NCBI RefSeq assembly: GCF_000801335.2
Contig: NZ_JSEH01000015.1
Location: 1 to 64,000, forward strand
Reading direction: 5' to 3'
Length of the DNA stretch: 64,000 nt
Origin: Desulfovibrio sp. TomC
GTDB taxonomy: Bacteria; Desulfobacterota; Desulfovibrionia; Desulfovibrionales; Desulfovibrionaceae
Shown here: in pieces, positions 46,351-56,996 of the stretch
Numbering within the stretch: position 1 is the first letter of the stretch
Layout: every line of letters begins with the position of its first letter
Position numbers and translations under genes: made by a program
Notes under the pieces: generated by a model
Databases searched by the model: none
What the model was told of the DNA's origin: nothing
The model's input: the letters and a program-made list of their open reading frames with translations, nothing else

Positions 46351-47256
46351 TCAGGAACCGGCCTTGCCGGCGCGTTCCTTGATATGGGCAATGGCCGCCC
46401 GGCCGGCCTTGGCTCCTTCGCCCACGGCCACGCTGATCTGCATGAAATGCCCGACACAGTCGCCGGCGGCAAATACCCCGGGAACATTGGTCTTTTGTTC
46501 GTGGTCGGCCTCAATGAACGCACCAGAGGTGGCCACCCCGAGGGTCTTGGCAAAATCCAAAGCCGAGGCCTGTCCCATGGCCACAAAGAGGCCTTCGGCC
46601 TCAATTGTCGTGCCGTCTTCCAGTTCTGCCCCGGTCATGGCCGGTTCGCCAGCCAACCGGACGATCTTGGCCGTGGACACCGGAATGCCGGCTTCGGCCA
46701 GGCTGGCGGCAAATCGCGCATCCATGGCCGGTTCCTTGCCCTGGGTGTAAATGGTGACATTGGAGGTGAAATTGGTCAGCTCCAGGGCCTGATTGGCGGC
46801 GTAGTTGCCTTCGCCGACCACCACGACCTTGCGTCCCCGGAAAAAAAAGCCGTCGCAGCTCACGCAGTAAGACACGCCCTTGCCGTCGTAGTCAGCGATG
46901 TTGGCGATGCCCGGGCGTACGCGGTTGACGCCGGCGGCGATGACGATCGCTTCGGCGTCGTATTCGCCCTTGTCGGTGACGCAGTGAAACGAGCCGTCCT
47001 CGGCCATGTGCACGGCCAGCACCCGCTGGCAGACGATGGCCGTCCCGAAACGCTCGGCCTGGCGCAGACCCCGCTCGATAAGATCGCGTCCGGAAATGGT
47101 TTCCGGAAAGCCGAAATAGTTGTCGATGTCGTAATCGCCGGCGATCTTGGGCTCGCAGCCGGCCACGACCGTGTCCATGCCGGCCCTGGACGTGTAAATG
47201 GCTGCGGACAGGCCGGCCGGTCCGGAGCCGATGATCAGGCATTGGGTACGTTTCAT
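46351..47256 (-). CDS. Thioredoxin-reductase-like flavoprotein
   Basis: 301 residues. FAD motif IIGSGPAGLSAAIY, redox pair CVSC (Cys 131 and 134), NAD(P) motif VVVVGEGNYAANQALE, and a C-terminal FAD segment GVFAAGDCVGHFMQI. Passes electrons from NAD(P)H to a thioredoxin or a similar disulfide protein. CVSC replaces the classical CATC, and GEGNYAA lacks the usual GGGDSA, so its partner and cofactor preference may differ from E. coli TrxB. No thioredoxin gene is adjacent. ATG 47256 follows GGGAG. Confidence 0.88.
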   Translation of the reverse strand: MKRTQCLIIGSGPAGLSAAIYTSRAGMDTVVAGCEPKIAGDYDIDNYFGFPETISGRDLIERGLRQAERFGTAIVCQRVLAVHMAEDGSFHCVTDKGEYDAEAIVIAAGVNRVRPGIANIADYDGKGVSYCVSCDGFFFRGRKVVVVGEGNYAANQALELTNFTSNVTIYTQGKEPAMDARFAASLAEAGIPVSTAKIVRLAGEPAMTGAELEDGTTIEAEGLFVAMGQASALDFAKTLGVATSGAFIEADHEQKTNVPGVFAAGDCVGHFMQISVAVGEGAKAGRAAIAHIKERAGKAGS

Positions 47257-47439
47257 ATGTTTCTCCCTTGCCGCGCCGACCAGGTCTTCTTACAAGAGTT
47301 GGCGCAGGCTACGGCCAGCAGCCGACCGGTTTCCCGGGCGGCAGGCGGTCCGCCCCGCGTTGTCACGGCGGCAGACCTCAAGTACCATGCGCACTTGAGC
47401 CGGGATTGGCAAGACCCATGCGTTTCAAAGGAGGCTGGT

Positions 47440-50202
47440 ATGGCCGAGTCGCAGCAAAGACCAGTTGCACTGACTCTGGATCAGGGGCAAAGCCTCTACG
47501 AGAAGGCTCCGGTGATGTTCCATTCCATCGACAAGGAGGGCCGGCTGCTGTCGGTCAATGCCTTGTGGCGTCGTGTGCTTGGCTACGAAGCACACGACGT
47601 CATCGGTCGTCACCTCGGCGAATTCATGACGGAAGCCTCCCGGGGCGAGCTCAATGAAACCTTGCCACTGTTTATCCGCGAGGGCCGGGTTACGGAGAAG
47701 GCTTACCAGATGGTGGCCGGCGATGGCCGCATCCTCGACGTGCTGCTTTCGGCCGTGGGCGAATACGATGCATCGGGTGCATTCATCCGGTCCCTGGCTG
47801 CCATCAAGGACATCACCGAGCGGCGGCGTACGGAACGCGCCTTGGCCAAAAGCGAGGAATTGTTCCGACTGGCCTTTGAAAACGCCAACGAGGGGATGAC
47901 CATTGTTGGCATCGACGGACGTTTTCTCCGGGTCAACGAGGCGTTATGTCATTTCTTCGGGTACGATGAAGCCACATTGCTCGGGAAAACCGTCAACGAT
48001 GTGGCCGCATCCGGCGCCGAGGCAGTCAGTCCTCGCCATATTTCACTGGCCTTGGCCGGGGTGCGGGAGCAGTTTCGCTTCGAAAAACGCTACCGGCATG
48101 CCTCTGGAAAGGAGATATGGGGCCGGGTGTCGTCCAAAATGGTGCGGGGGGAAGACGGAGAGCCGCTGTATTTCATTTCCCATGTGCTGGATGTGACTGC
48201 GGTGCAGCAAAGTGCCGAGCAGCTTACCCTGCACGCCAACACTTTGGAGGCGCTGCTGCTTCTTGGCCGGATGCGCGAGGCTGATCTCGAGGAACTCGGC
48301 CGTTTCATCTTGGCCCGGGGCGTGGAACTGACCGCCAGCAGCGGCGGCATGGCGGCCATGTCCAATTCCCAGACTGGTGATTTTGTCGTCCTGGCCGCCA
48401 CTGCGCAGGCTTTGGAAGTCTTCGGTCTGCCGGAATCGACCCAACGCTTTACCGCAGCCGAGGCCCCGGCCCTGTTTCGGGCCGGTCAGGACGGACCGTT
48501 TCAGATCGGCGACGCCGCCATCCGGCAACTGGTCGTTCCCATGCGGGATGATCCGGCAACCGTGCTCCTGCTCGCGGTTATGGGGCGGGCCACCCCGTAT
48601 GGCGATGACGATACGCGTCGCCTGACGCTGCTTGGCGAAGGGGTGCTTGGCCACGTCAAAGAACGCTGCCGGGAACTGGATCTGACCCGGGCCAGACAGC
48701 AGGCCGAGGCCGCCAGTCAGGCCAAAAGCGGTTTTCTGGCCAACATGAGCCATGAGATCCGCACGCCGCTCTCCGGCATCATCGGGTTGGCCCAGATGAC
48801 CCTGACTCAAAATCCCAGGCCGGAACTCCGGGAGAACCTGGAGCTTATCCTGGACTCCTCCCGGTCTCTGCTCGGTATCGTCAACGATATTCTGGATTTT
48901 TCCAAGATCGAGGCCGGCAAGATGGAGTTTTTGCCGGTGGATTTCGATCCCCGCGACACCTTGGACCGGACCATGAAGCCGTTCCAGTTTTCGGCCCGGC
49001 AAAAGGGGCTGACCCTTGACGTACACATCGATCCCCAGGTGCCGGCCATGGTTCACGGCGACCCCGACCGCATCATGCAGGTGGTGCGCAACCTCGTCGG
49101 CAACGCGCTGAAGTTTACCGATCAAGGCGAAGTGGAGGTGTCCCTGGCCCTGGCCCGGCCGGGCGACCCGATGCTGGTGGCCTGCACCGTGCGCGACACC
49201 GGCATCGGCATCCCCGAGGACAGACATCATGAGCTGTTCCAGGTCTTTTCCCAGCTGGAATCCACCCGCACCAAACGGTTCGGCGGCACAGGCCTTGGGC
49301 TGGCCATCAGCCGGCGGTTGGTGGAAATGATGGGCGGGGGCATTGATGTCGAGAGCGTGCCGGGCCAGGGCAGTACGTTTTCTTTTACCGTGTCCCTGCG
49401 TCCGGCCAGCGAAACGCCGCAGGAAGTCGAGCGCCCACAGGGAATGTCCCAGGCCGGCGGCTTTGCCGGACTCAAAGTGCTTCTGGCCGAGGATAATCAG
49501 GTCAATCGGCTTTTCCTGAAACATTTTCTGTCCGAGGCCGGTTGTCAGGTCCGTCTGGCCGGGTCCGGCACCCAGGCTTTGGAGCAGTTGTGCCAGGAGC
49601 CAGCGGACCTGGTCCTTATGGACATTCAGATGCCGGAGATGGACGGGGCCGAAGCCACCCGGCGCATCCGCGCCGGCGAGGCCGGCGAGGCGGCCCGGGG
49701 GATGCCGGTGGTGGCGCTGACCGCCTACAGCATGAAGGGCGACCGGGAACGGTTCTTGTCCGTCGGCCTGGATGATTATGTGTCCAAACCGGTGGACGTG
49801 GATGAGCTCTTCATGGTCATGCGCCGGGTGCTCGACCGGCCGGGTGGGAATGAGCGGCCCATGCTGCCGGCTGCGCCGGCCATGGACATGGCCTACTACG
49901 AGGAGCGGGGAAAGACGGCCTTTGCCCGGGAAATCTGCCGGATGTTCCTGGAAGAAAGTCCGCAGGTGGTGGCGAGCCTGGAGCAGGCCGTGCGCGAGGA
50001 AAATTGGGAAGCCGCCGGCGACGCTGCCCACTCGTTGCTCGGCATGGCTGTGCCGCTTCGGGCCAGGGCGCTGACCGAAGGGGCGCGACGGCTTCAGGAA
50101 GCCGGCCTGAGCGGCGATGCAGACGGCTGCCGGGAAGCCTGCCGGCTCGTTTCAGATGAACTCGACCGGGTTCAGGCCGCCATCCGCGATCTGCTTGAGT
50201 AG
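47440..50202 (+). CDS. Multidomain hybrid sensor kinase (PAS-PAS-GAF-HK-REC-HPt)
   Basis: 920 residues, no membrane helix. Two PAS domains (about 20-130 and 140-260), a GAF-like domain (about 270-410), HisKA with [11 protein letters not shown] (His about 438), HATPase with NLVGNALKF, DTGIGI and GTGLGL, receiver with LMDIQMPEMDG (Asp about 728) and a C-terminal HPt domain with AAHSLLGMA (His about 864). All relay steps except the final regulator are in one chain. ATG 47440 follows AAAGGAGG; the open frame continues far upstream only as a shadow. Signal and output unknown. Confidence 0.93.
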   Translation: MAESQQRPVALTLDQGQSLYEKAPVMFHSIDKEGRLLSVNALWRRVLGYEAHDVIGRHLGEFMTEASRGELNETLPLFIREGRVTEKAYQMVAGDGRILDVLLSAVGEYDASGAFIRSLAAIKDITERRRTERALAKSEELFRLAFENANEGMTIVGIDGRFLRVNEALCHFFGYDEATLLGKTVNDVAASGAEAVSPRHISLALAGVREQFRFEKRYRHASGKEIWGRVSSKMVRGEDGEPLYFISHVLDVTAVQQSAEQLTLHANTLEALLLLGRMREADLEELGRFILARGVELTASSGGMAAMSNSQTGDFVVLAATAQALEVFGLPESTQRFTAAEAPALFRAGQDGPFQIGDAAIRQLVVPMRDDPATVLLLAVMGRATPYGDDDTRRLTLLGEGVLGHVKERCRELDLTRARQQAEAASQAKSGFLANMSHEIRTPLSGIIGLAQMTLTQNPRPELRENLELILDSSRSLLGIVNDILDFSKIEAGKMEFLPVDFDPRDTLDRTMKPFQFSARQKGLTLDVHIDPQVPAMVHGDPDRIMQVVRNLVGNALKFTDQGEVEVSLALARPGDPMLVACTVRDTGIGIPEDRHHELFQVFSQLESTRTKRFGGTGLGLAISRRLVEMMGGGIDVESVPGQGSTFSFTVSLRPASETPQEVERPQGMSQAGGFAGLKVLLAEDNQVNRLFLKHFLSEAGCQVRLAGSGTQALEQLCQEPADLVLMDIQMPEMDGAEATRRIRAGEAGEAARGMPVVALTAYSMKGDRERFLSVGLDDYVSKPVDVDELFMVMRRVLDRPGGNERPMLPAAPAMDMAYYEERGKTAFAREICRMFLEESPQVVASLEQAVREENWEAAGDAAHSLLGMAVPLRARALTEGARRLQEAGLSGDADGCREACRLVSDELDRVQAAIRDLLE

Positions 50203-50300
50203 CCCGCATCAGACGGCGCTTTGGGGCCGGTAGACCCCAAAGCGCCTGCCGCGGTCGTCCCGGTCCACAGCCCGCCGGATTGCCGACCAGCGCCAAAAGT

Positions 50301-50377
50301 CCCTCGAAAAACTTCTCCCACCAAGGGGGTCCGGGGGGGATTATCCCCCCCGGCCGCCGGAGGCACTCTTTTTTTCT
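50301..50377 (-). repeat. Dispersed hairpin element, copy 1
   Basis: Perfect 10-base arms CCGGGGGGGA/TCCCCCCCGG with loop TTA (50331-50353), followed on the + strand by CCGCCGGAGGCACTCTTTTT. Lies between two convergent genes (hybrid kinase and WD40 protein). Shares the flank with copies at 55161, 60825 and 61039 while the stem differs. Confidence 0.8.
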
Positions 50378-50378
50378 A

Positions 50379-51398
50379 CTAAGCCAGACGCATGAAAAAC
50401 GCCGGACCGCCGTCGCTGCCGCCGGCCAGACGCCGGCCGTCGGGGGACCAGCTCAGGCAGGTGACCCGGTGGCTTTCCAGGGCGAATAACGGGGCCGCGC
50501 CCCGGCGGTCCACGCTACCCAGAAACACCACGCCGCCGTCAAAGCCGCCGGCCACCAGGGGCATGGCCGGGTGGGCGGCCACGGCCCCGAGCATCCCGTG
50601 CTCAAAGGCTCCGAAAACCACCGCTTCCCGGGCGGCCGGATCGACATCGGCCCCAACCGGCCAGCCCACAAAGGCCTGTTCGCCTCCGGTCCACAGCGTA
50701 TTCCCGTCGTGGGCAAAGGACAGGCAGCGCACCTTGGCCGGATAGCCCTCCAGCAGATAGCCGGCCGATTGGGCCAGGTCGTAGACCCGCACGCTCTTGT
50801 CCTGGGTGGCCAGGGCCATCCGGTCGCCGTCCGGGGAGAACACTACCGTCAGGTTGGAGCCGGGTCCATCCAGGCGGTTGCCGGTCGCGCCAGGGCGCAC
50901 CGGGGCGTAGACGGTCACGCCGTCGTAGTGGCTGGCGGCCAGGGCGCGGCCGTCGGAGCTGGCGGCCAGACCGGCGATGGTGCTTGGCAGTTCGGGCAGC
51001 TGGCTTGGCGTCAGGTCGTCGCCGGTAAAAAGGACAACGTGTTTGCCGACCGCAGCGGCGAGCACCCGGCCGGTGGCGCAGGCCGCCACATGTTCAACCC
51101 ACTGGCCCGGAAAGGCGGCCAGCTCCCGCGCCCCGGTTTCCGGGGTGGTGAGCATCACCCGGCCGTCGTCGCCGCCGCTTAAAAAACCCAGGGGCGAGGC
51201 GGCCAGACACAGGGCCGCGCCGGTATGGGCGGCGACAAAATCGGTCTCGCCGGTGTCCGGGTCGAGCAGGGCAATGCGGCCGTCGCCCAGAGCATAGGCG
51301 ACGGTCTCGCCGTCAGTGGCAAAGGTGCAACCGGCCACATAGGACCCAAAATCCGTCTTGAGCAGCCCGGAGAGTTCGGCGTCAGGGGTAAACGTCAT
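50379..51398 (-). CDS. WD40-repeat beta-propeller protein
   Basis: 339 residues, soluble. Repeated ~40-residue blades, seen as VVFSPDGDRMALATQDKSVR, CLSFAHDGNTLWTGG, AAHPAMPLVAGGFDGGV and CLSWSPDGRRLAGGSDGG, give about seven blades. A scaffold, no catalytic motif. Its ATG shares one base with the CobW-family GTPase stop (TAATG), so the two are coupled; this WD40/CobW pairing recurs in other bacteria and suggests the propeller is a partner or client of the metal-handling GTPase. Confidence 0.87.
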   Translation of the reverse strand: MTFTPDAELSGLLKTDFGSYVAGCTFATDGETVAYALGDGRIALLDPDTGETDFVAAHTGAALCLAASPLGFLSGGDDGRVMLTTPETGARELAAFPGQWVEHVAACATGRVLAAAVGKHVVLFTGDDLTPSQLPELPSTIAGLAASSDGRALAASHYDGVTVYAPVRPGATGNRLDGPGSNLTVVFSPDGDRMALATQDKSVRVYDLAQSAGYLLEGYPAKVRCLSFAHDGNTLWTGGEQAFVGWPVGADVDPAAREAVVFGAFEHGMLGAVAAHPAMPLVAGGFDGGVVFLGSVDRRGAAPLFALESHRVTCLSWSPDGRRLAGGSDGGPAFFMRLA

Positions 51399-52372
51399 TA
51401 TTTTTCCTCCCGGGCCGCACAGCCGGCAAGCCCTTGTTTGAGCGCTTCGCGGTCGAGGTCGCGGCCGATGAACACAGCCCGACTCTGGCGCGTTTCGCCC
51501 GCAGCCCAGGGCGTGCCCCAGGCGGTTTCCAGAAACATGTGCACCCCGTGGAAAATAAACCGCTGCTTGGCGCCGGCCACAGCCATGATGCCCTTGGACC
51601 GATAGATATCCTGGCCTTTTGTTTGAAGGAGCGTGCTTAAAAACTCGCCCAGCTCCTCGGCGTCCAGGGGGGCGTCGCTAGTCAGGCTGACCGACTCGAT
51701 GCCGTGTTCCTGGATGTGGTTGCTCGTGGCGGCCTCGGCCAGGACAGGCTGGCCGAAGAGGAGTTTGCCGAGGTCGAAGGCGTTGCGGTCAAGCAGCGTG
51801 GCAATGGGCACGTCGCAACGCACGGCCTCGACAATTTGCGCCGTGTCGTTCACGCGCCCCACGGTCTGGCGGATTTGCTCCAGTACTTCCGGGGCCACGA
51901 GGTCGGTCTTATTGAGGATGACCAGATCGGCGTAGACCACCTGTTCCAGGACCTGCCGGTTTTCGGCGGCGTGGCGAGTGAAATGCATGGCGTCGATGAC
52001 GGCGGTCACGGAATCGAGACGGAAGGCCTCACGGGTATCCTCGTCCATGGCAAAGGTCTGCACGATGGAGGCGGGATCGGCCAGTCCGGTGGTTTCAAGC
52101 AGCACGGCGTCGTAGGCTCCCCGGCGTTTGGCCAGCCCGGAAAGCACGCGGATGAGGTCGCCGCGCACGGAGCAGCAGATACAGCCATTATTCATGAGAT
52201 AGATCTCCTCGTCGGAGGAGACAACCAGATCGTTGTCGATGCCGATCTCGCCGAATTCGTTGACGATGACGACAAAACGACGGCCGTGGTTCTCGGTGAG
52301 CAGGCGGTTTAACAGCGTGGTCTTGCCGGCCCCGAGAAAGCCGGTGAGTACGGTGACGGGAATGGAAGCCAT
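51398..52372 (-). CDS. CobW/COG0523-family GTPase (metal chaperone)
   Basis: 324 residues. Walker [10 protein letters not shown] (11-19), the metal-binding CxCC in GCICCS (Cys 64, 66, 67), ETTGLADP, base motif NKTD, and a C-terminal CobW_C domain (about 220-315). Such GTPases deliver zinc, cobalt or other metals to client proteins, often when the metal is scarce. ATG 52372 has a GGGGGG box. Downstream of a small gene and a Fur-like palindrome (52728-52746), and upstream of a WD40 protein, forming a three-gene operon. Confidence 0.93.
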   Translation of the reverse strand: MASIPVTVLTGFLGAGKTTLLNRLLTENHGRRFVVIVNEFGEIGIDNDLVVSSDEEIYLMNNGCICCSVRGDLIRVLSGLAKRRGAYDAVLLETTGLADPASIVQTFAMDEDTREAFRLDSVTAVIDAMHFTRHAAENRQVLEQVVYADLVILNKTDLVAPEVLEQIRQTVGRVNDTAQIVEAVRCDVPIATLLDRNAFDLGKLLFGQPVLAEAATSNHIQEHGIESVSLTSDAPLDAEELGEFLSTLLQTKGQDIYRSKGIMAVAGAKQRFIFHGVHMFLETAWGTPWAAGETRQSRAVFIGRDLDREALKQGLAGCAAREEK

Positions 52373-52477
52373 AAAAATCCCCCCGGGGTTGAACTACGGA
52401 CCGGGGGGTATCACCAAACCGGGCAAAGGGCCAGTCGGGAAGGAACCGGATGGCACGGAAGTACCGGTCAAACCGGA

Positions 52478-52693
52478 TCAGTTGCAACGCGTATCGCCAT
52501 AGGCCAGTTCAAAATCGACCAGTTCGCGGCTCCGGGCTACGGCGCGGTCTTCGGTGTTGCCGGCCACGCCCAGGTGGGACACGAGACGCCCGCAACTATC
52601 GCGGATGTCGGCGGCAAAGGATGCGCAGTAATCGCCTCGCGGGGTCAGGTCGATCTGATAGCCCTTATAATTGTCATGCAGGAAGGTGTTCAT
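52478..52693 (-). CDS. Small hypothetical protein leading the CobW operon
   Basis: 71 residues, no signal peptide or membrane helix. Contains YKGYQIDLTPRGDYCASFAA and two further Cys (DSCGR and a C-terminal TRCN). Unrecognised. ATG 52693 has an excellent AGGAGG box and the gene starts right after the Fur-like palindrome, which argues that it is real and metal regulated. 105 bases separate it from the CobW gene. It may be a small metal-responsive or accessory protein, but this is inference. Confidence 0.72.
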   Translation of the reverse strand: MNTFLHDNYKGYQIDLTPRGDYCASFAADIRDSCGRLVSHLGVAGNTEDRAVARSRELVDFELAYGDTRCN

Positions 52694-52727
52694 GGTAACT
52701 CCTCCTGATTCTCTCCTCTTTATCTAC

Positions 52728-52746
52728 AATGATATTAATAATCATT
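52728..52746. promoter_or_regulatory. Fur/Zur-like operator
   Basis: AATGATATTAATAATCATT. Its core TGATATT-A-ATAATCA fits the 7-1-7 Fur consensus TGATAAT-n-ATTATCA at 12 of 14 positions. It overlaps a plausible minus-strand promoter (TTGCCA, 17-18 bases, TTAATA-like) and lies 35 bases before the 71-codon gene. Repression by Fur, Zur or a relative under metal sufficiency is inferred. Confidence 0.6.
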
Positions 52747-52797
52747 TTCATACACTTGGCAAGACGGTAGGATTTTGACGTGATTTCGTCCAAAAAT

Positions 52798-52836
52798 GTA
52801 AAAAGAACGCCGCCCCGTGGAGAGACGGAGCGGCGT
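52798..52836 (-). terminator. Rho-independent terminator
   Basis: ACGCCGC/GCGGCGT arms with TTCTTTTTAC following on the minus strand; ends the 52933-53181 gene. Confidence 0.75.
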
Positions 52837-52932
52837 ATGGTCCGCGACGGGAGAGGGGGGGGCCGGCGCGGGCCAAATATCAGCCGGGGCCGACCGGGCG
52901 GACGGTGCGCCCCCCGGCGTTTCGGTTGTCGC

Positions 52933-53181
52933 CTACTCGTCGACCTTGCCGATGGTGGTCACGCAGCAGATTTTATCCCACGAGTAGTAGGTGTTAAGCG
53001 TTTCTTCGCCTTGCTTGACGGTGATGCGCACGAATTCGTCGCCCAAAAACAGGGTGGCGCTTTCGTAGATCTTGCCGTCGTTGATCTGGATTTTCACACC
53101 TTTGCGCAGTTTGCGGGAAAGGGTCCCATGGACCGGCGAAGAGGCGTATTCGAAGACTTTTTCAAGTGTTTGCTTCTGCAT
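52933..53181 (-). CDS. Small hypothetical protein (82 residues)
   Basis: 82 residues, beta-rich in look: KGVKIQINDGKIYESATLFL, DEFVRITVKQG, then YYSWDKICCVTTIGK with a Cys pair. No signal peptide or membrane helix. The small-barrel pattern could be Sm-like or SH3-like, but I cannot assign it. ATG 53181 is preceded by AAGGAG at a good distance and a terminator follows, so it is a real monocistronic gene. Confidence 0.75.
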   Translation of the reverse strand: MQKQTLEKVFEYASSPVHGTLSRKLRKGVKIQINDGKIYESATLFLGDEFVRITVKQGEETLNTYYSWDKICCVTTIGKVDE

Positions 53182-53463
53182 GATTGGTAGCTCCTTTTGA
53201 CAAATTTAGACAAATCTCTGCTCGGCTATCCCTTACCCCTTCTGGGTCAAAAATCAATGTCAAAAATGGAGCAGGGTAACTGCTTCGCGTGACTTTAAAT
53301 TAAATAAATAAAATAGGATGTTGCGTTTATAAAGGCAGGGTGAGGCGAGTCGCTTTGGCGGAGGGAGGCCCGAACCTTGCCCAGGAAGAGTCGTCCGCTC
53401 GGGAGAAAAGAAATTATGACGAAAAGGGCAATGTCGGATGGGCGGGAAGGGCAAGGAAAAGAC

Positions 53464-53496
53464 AACGCCGGTCCACCCTGGCGGCGGACCGGCGTT
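53464..53496 (-). terminator. Terminator of the universal stress gene
   Basis: Perfect 11-base arms AACGCCGGTCC/GGACCGGCGTT with an 11-base loop and a GTCTTTTCC tail on the minus strand. Confidence 0.75.
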
Positions 53497-53509
53497 ACGG
53501 CAGACGGGA

Positions 53510-53962
53510 TCAGTCGGCCTTGATCTCGGGGCGCATGGACAGCACCGGTACCGCGGCGGTCTTGATAACCTTTTCGGCCACGGAGCCGAACAGAATCTTG
53601 TCGATGCCCTTGCGGCCGTGGGTACCCAGCACGATCATATCCGCGCTGACTTCCTCGGCAGCCCGGACGATCTCCTCGGCGGCATAGCCGGACACGACCC
53701 GGCCTTCGACCGGGACGCCCTTGAAGTATTCCTTCACAAAGGAATCCATGGTGTCCGACGCGCCGCTGACGATGCCGGACACGAAATCATCGATGTAGCT
53801 GGCCTGGACATGGAACTCGACATATTGGGTCAGGGACGGGGCCACATACAGGGCCACGACTTTGGCGCCAAGGGCCGCAGCCAGGGTCTTGGCGTATTCG
53901 GCCACCTTGGGGCTGACTTCCGAAAAATCCAGGGCGCACAAAATGGTCTTGATGGCAACCAT
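53510..53962 (-). CDS. Universal stress protein (UspA family)
   Basis: 150 residues, one Usp domain. IKTILCALDFSE at the start and the ATP-binding GTHGRKG followed nine residues later by GS near the end. Dimeric cytoplasmic nucleotide-binding protein linked to stress survival. ATG 53962 follows GAGGAG. Monocistronic with its own terminator. Confidence 0.94.
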   Translation of the reverse strand: MVAIKTILCALDFSEVSPKVAEYAKTLAAALGAKVVALYVAPSLTQYVEFHVQASYIDDFVSGIVSGASDTMDSFVKEYFKGVPVEGRVVSGYAAEEIVRAAEEVSADMIVLGTHGRKGIDKILFGSVAEKVIKTAAVPVLSMRPEIKAD

Positions 53963-54050
53963 GGCTTGCTCCTCGCGTGTTTCGGGTTACGGGCCGGATA
54001 ACTCTAGCACGGCAGGATACAAAGCAAAAGATGCTTTTCGCGACATTATG

Positions 54051-55121
54051 CTAGCGGCTACGAAGCACGCGCCGCTGGCGGAAGCGTTCGATGGGATCGG
54101 CGACCACGTGGTTGAGCGCCACACTGACGGCAACAGTCGCGACCAGGGCGATGACCGGCAGATGGCTGCGGCCGCAGGCGTATTCAACCACCATGATGAC
54201 CGTCCAGTGGGTGATGTAAATGGGATAGGACAGCTCGCCGATGGCCCGGTCAAAGGCCATTTTCTTGGTCAGCCGGAACAGGAAGGGAATGGACAGCACG
54301 GTTGCGGCATAAAGATAGAGTTCTTTGCCCATAAACCCGGGCAGGAACTGGTAGCCCACGATGGCGGCCAGATAGAGGCCGGCGACTTTCCAGAGGGTTG
54401 CCTGGGGAATGGCCACGGGTTTGAGGGCCGCGTAGAGCCGGTAGGCCAGGATGCCGAGCAGGAAAAAGCCGCATTCCACCGGAAAGAACCGCTGTTTCCA
54501 GGGGTCAAAGGGCAGATCGACCAGATAGACCAGGGCACGCAAGGCAAAGCTCGCCCCGGCCAGGACCAGGAGCAGCCCGGTGCTGCGGCGCGCCAGCCAG
54601 GGGGCCAGGGCATAAAACACCAATTCCAGGGACACGGTCCAGGCTTGGGGGATGAGCAGGAAAAACCAGGCGGGTGTTGCCCGGTACAGGGCATCGGTAC
54701 TGAAAACCAGACTGCCGGCGTCGGTAATATGGCTGAAAAACAGCAGATCCTGGCCGAAGATCGTCAGGTTGGCAGCGGCGAGCAGGGCGGCCGTGCCGGG
54801 CGCGAGTTTGTCAAGCCAGGTCTGCCACGGCCCGAGGAGCAGGGCGGTGTGCAGGCCGAATTTGAAGACCAGGGAGATGCCCAGGGACAGAAACAACACC
54901 GCCCAATACAAGGGAAAGAGGCGCAGAAAGCGGTTTGAGAAAAAAAGCCGCGTCTGTCCCGGACCGTTGTATTTTTCAGTCAGGATCAGGGCCATGTAAA
55001 ACCCAGATATAATAAAAAAAACTTTGATGGCCATATAGGCGTCGGTCATCACCAAGCCATAGAGCGGCCCGGTGTGGTTGATGACCACGGCGACGGCCAG
55101 GAGAAATCGCACCAGACCCAT
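54051..55121 (-). CDS. Membrane acyltransferase, family 3 (OafA/YrhL-like)
   Basis: 356 residues, about ten membrane helices. Near the N terminus are the catalytic-His region VVINHTGP and KVFFIISGFYMAL, then RFLRLFPLYW, all typical of acyltransferase-3 proteins. These add acetyl or other acyl groups to surface glycans, peptidoglycan or small molecules. No SGNH domain is fused. The acceptor is unknown; the glycan genes at the left end of the window are possible clients. Followed upstream by repeat copy 2 and cimA. Confidence 0.9.
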   Translation of the reverse strand: MGLVRFLLAVAVVINHTGPLYGLVMTDAYMAIKVFFIISGFYMALILTEKYNGPGQTRLFFSNRFLRLFPLYWAVLFLSLGISLVFKFGLHTALLLGPWQTWLDKLAPGTAALLAAANLTIFGQDLLFFSHITDAGSLVFSTDALYRATPAWFFLLIPQAWTVSLELVFYALAPWLARRSTGLLLVLAGASFALRALVYLVDLPFDPWKQRFFPVECGFFLLGILAYRLYAALKPVAIPQATLWKVAGLYLAAIVGYQFLPGFMGKELYLYAATVLSIPFLFRLTKKMAFDRAIGELSYPIYITHWTVIMVVEYACGRSHLPVIALVATVAVSVALNHVVADPIERFRQRRVLRSR

Positions 55122-55160
55122 GCGGTATCGTTGCCTCTCGTTTATGCAGTTCTCCCGGTG

Positions 55161-55206
55161 AGGGGTCCGGGGGCTACTCTCCCCCCGGCCGCCGGAGGCA
55201 CTCTTT
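55161..55206 (-). repeat. Dispersed hairpin element, copy 2
   Basis: CCGGGGG/CCCCCGG arms with an 8-base loop, then the conserved CCGCCGGAGGCACTCTTT flank. Located between two minus-strand genes (cimA and acyltransferase). Confidence 0.75.
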
Positions 55207-55233
55207 CTGCCTTCTCTCTTTCTTCAACTCCAC

Positions 55234-56859
<1,626 letters not shown>

Positions 56860-56960
56860 AGTGTGTCGCTTGTGGGTGTCGGGGCGCGGTCGCCTGACGC
56901 GCCCCGGCTGTGTGCAGTGGCGGCCGTCCGGGGACAGATGGGTGTTCCCGAACGGCCCAG

Positions 56961-56987
56961 GGCGCGAAACAGGCGATGTTTCGCGCC
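56961..56987. terminator. Perfect hairpin after lysC
   Basis: GGCGCGAAACA/TGTTTCGCGCC, 11-base arms with a 5-base loop, ten bases past the lysC stop. A second one, GGGGCGCG/CGCGCCCC, is at 56881-56905. No T-run; they may dampen transcription into cimA. Confidence 0.45.
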
Positions 56988-56996
56988 AAACCCGCC

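Noticed and set aside
46318-47439. N-terminal extension of the hybrid kinase by 374 codons
   Set aside because: This part is antisense to the thioredoxin-reductase-like gene; the strong ribosome-binding site at 47440 and the PAS domain start fix the true start.
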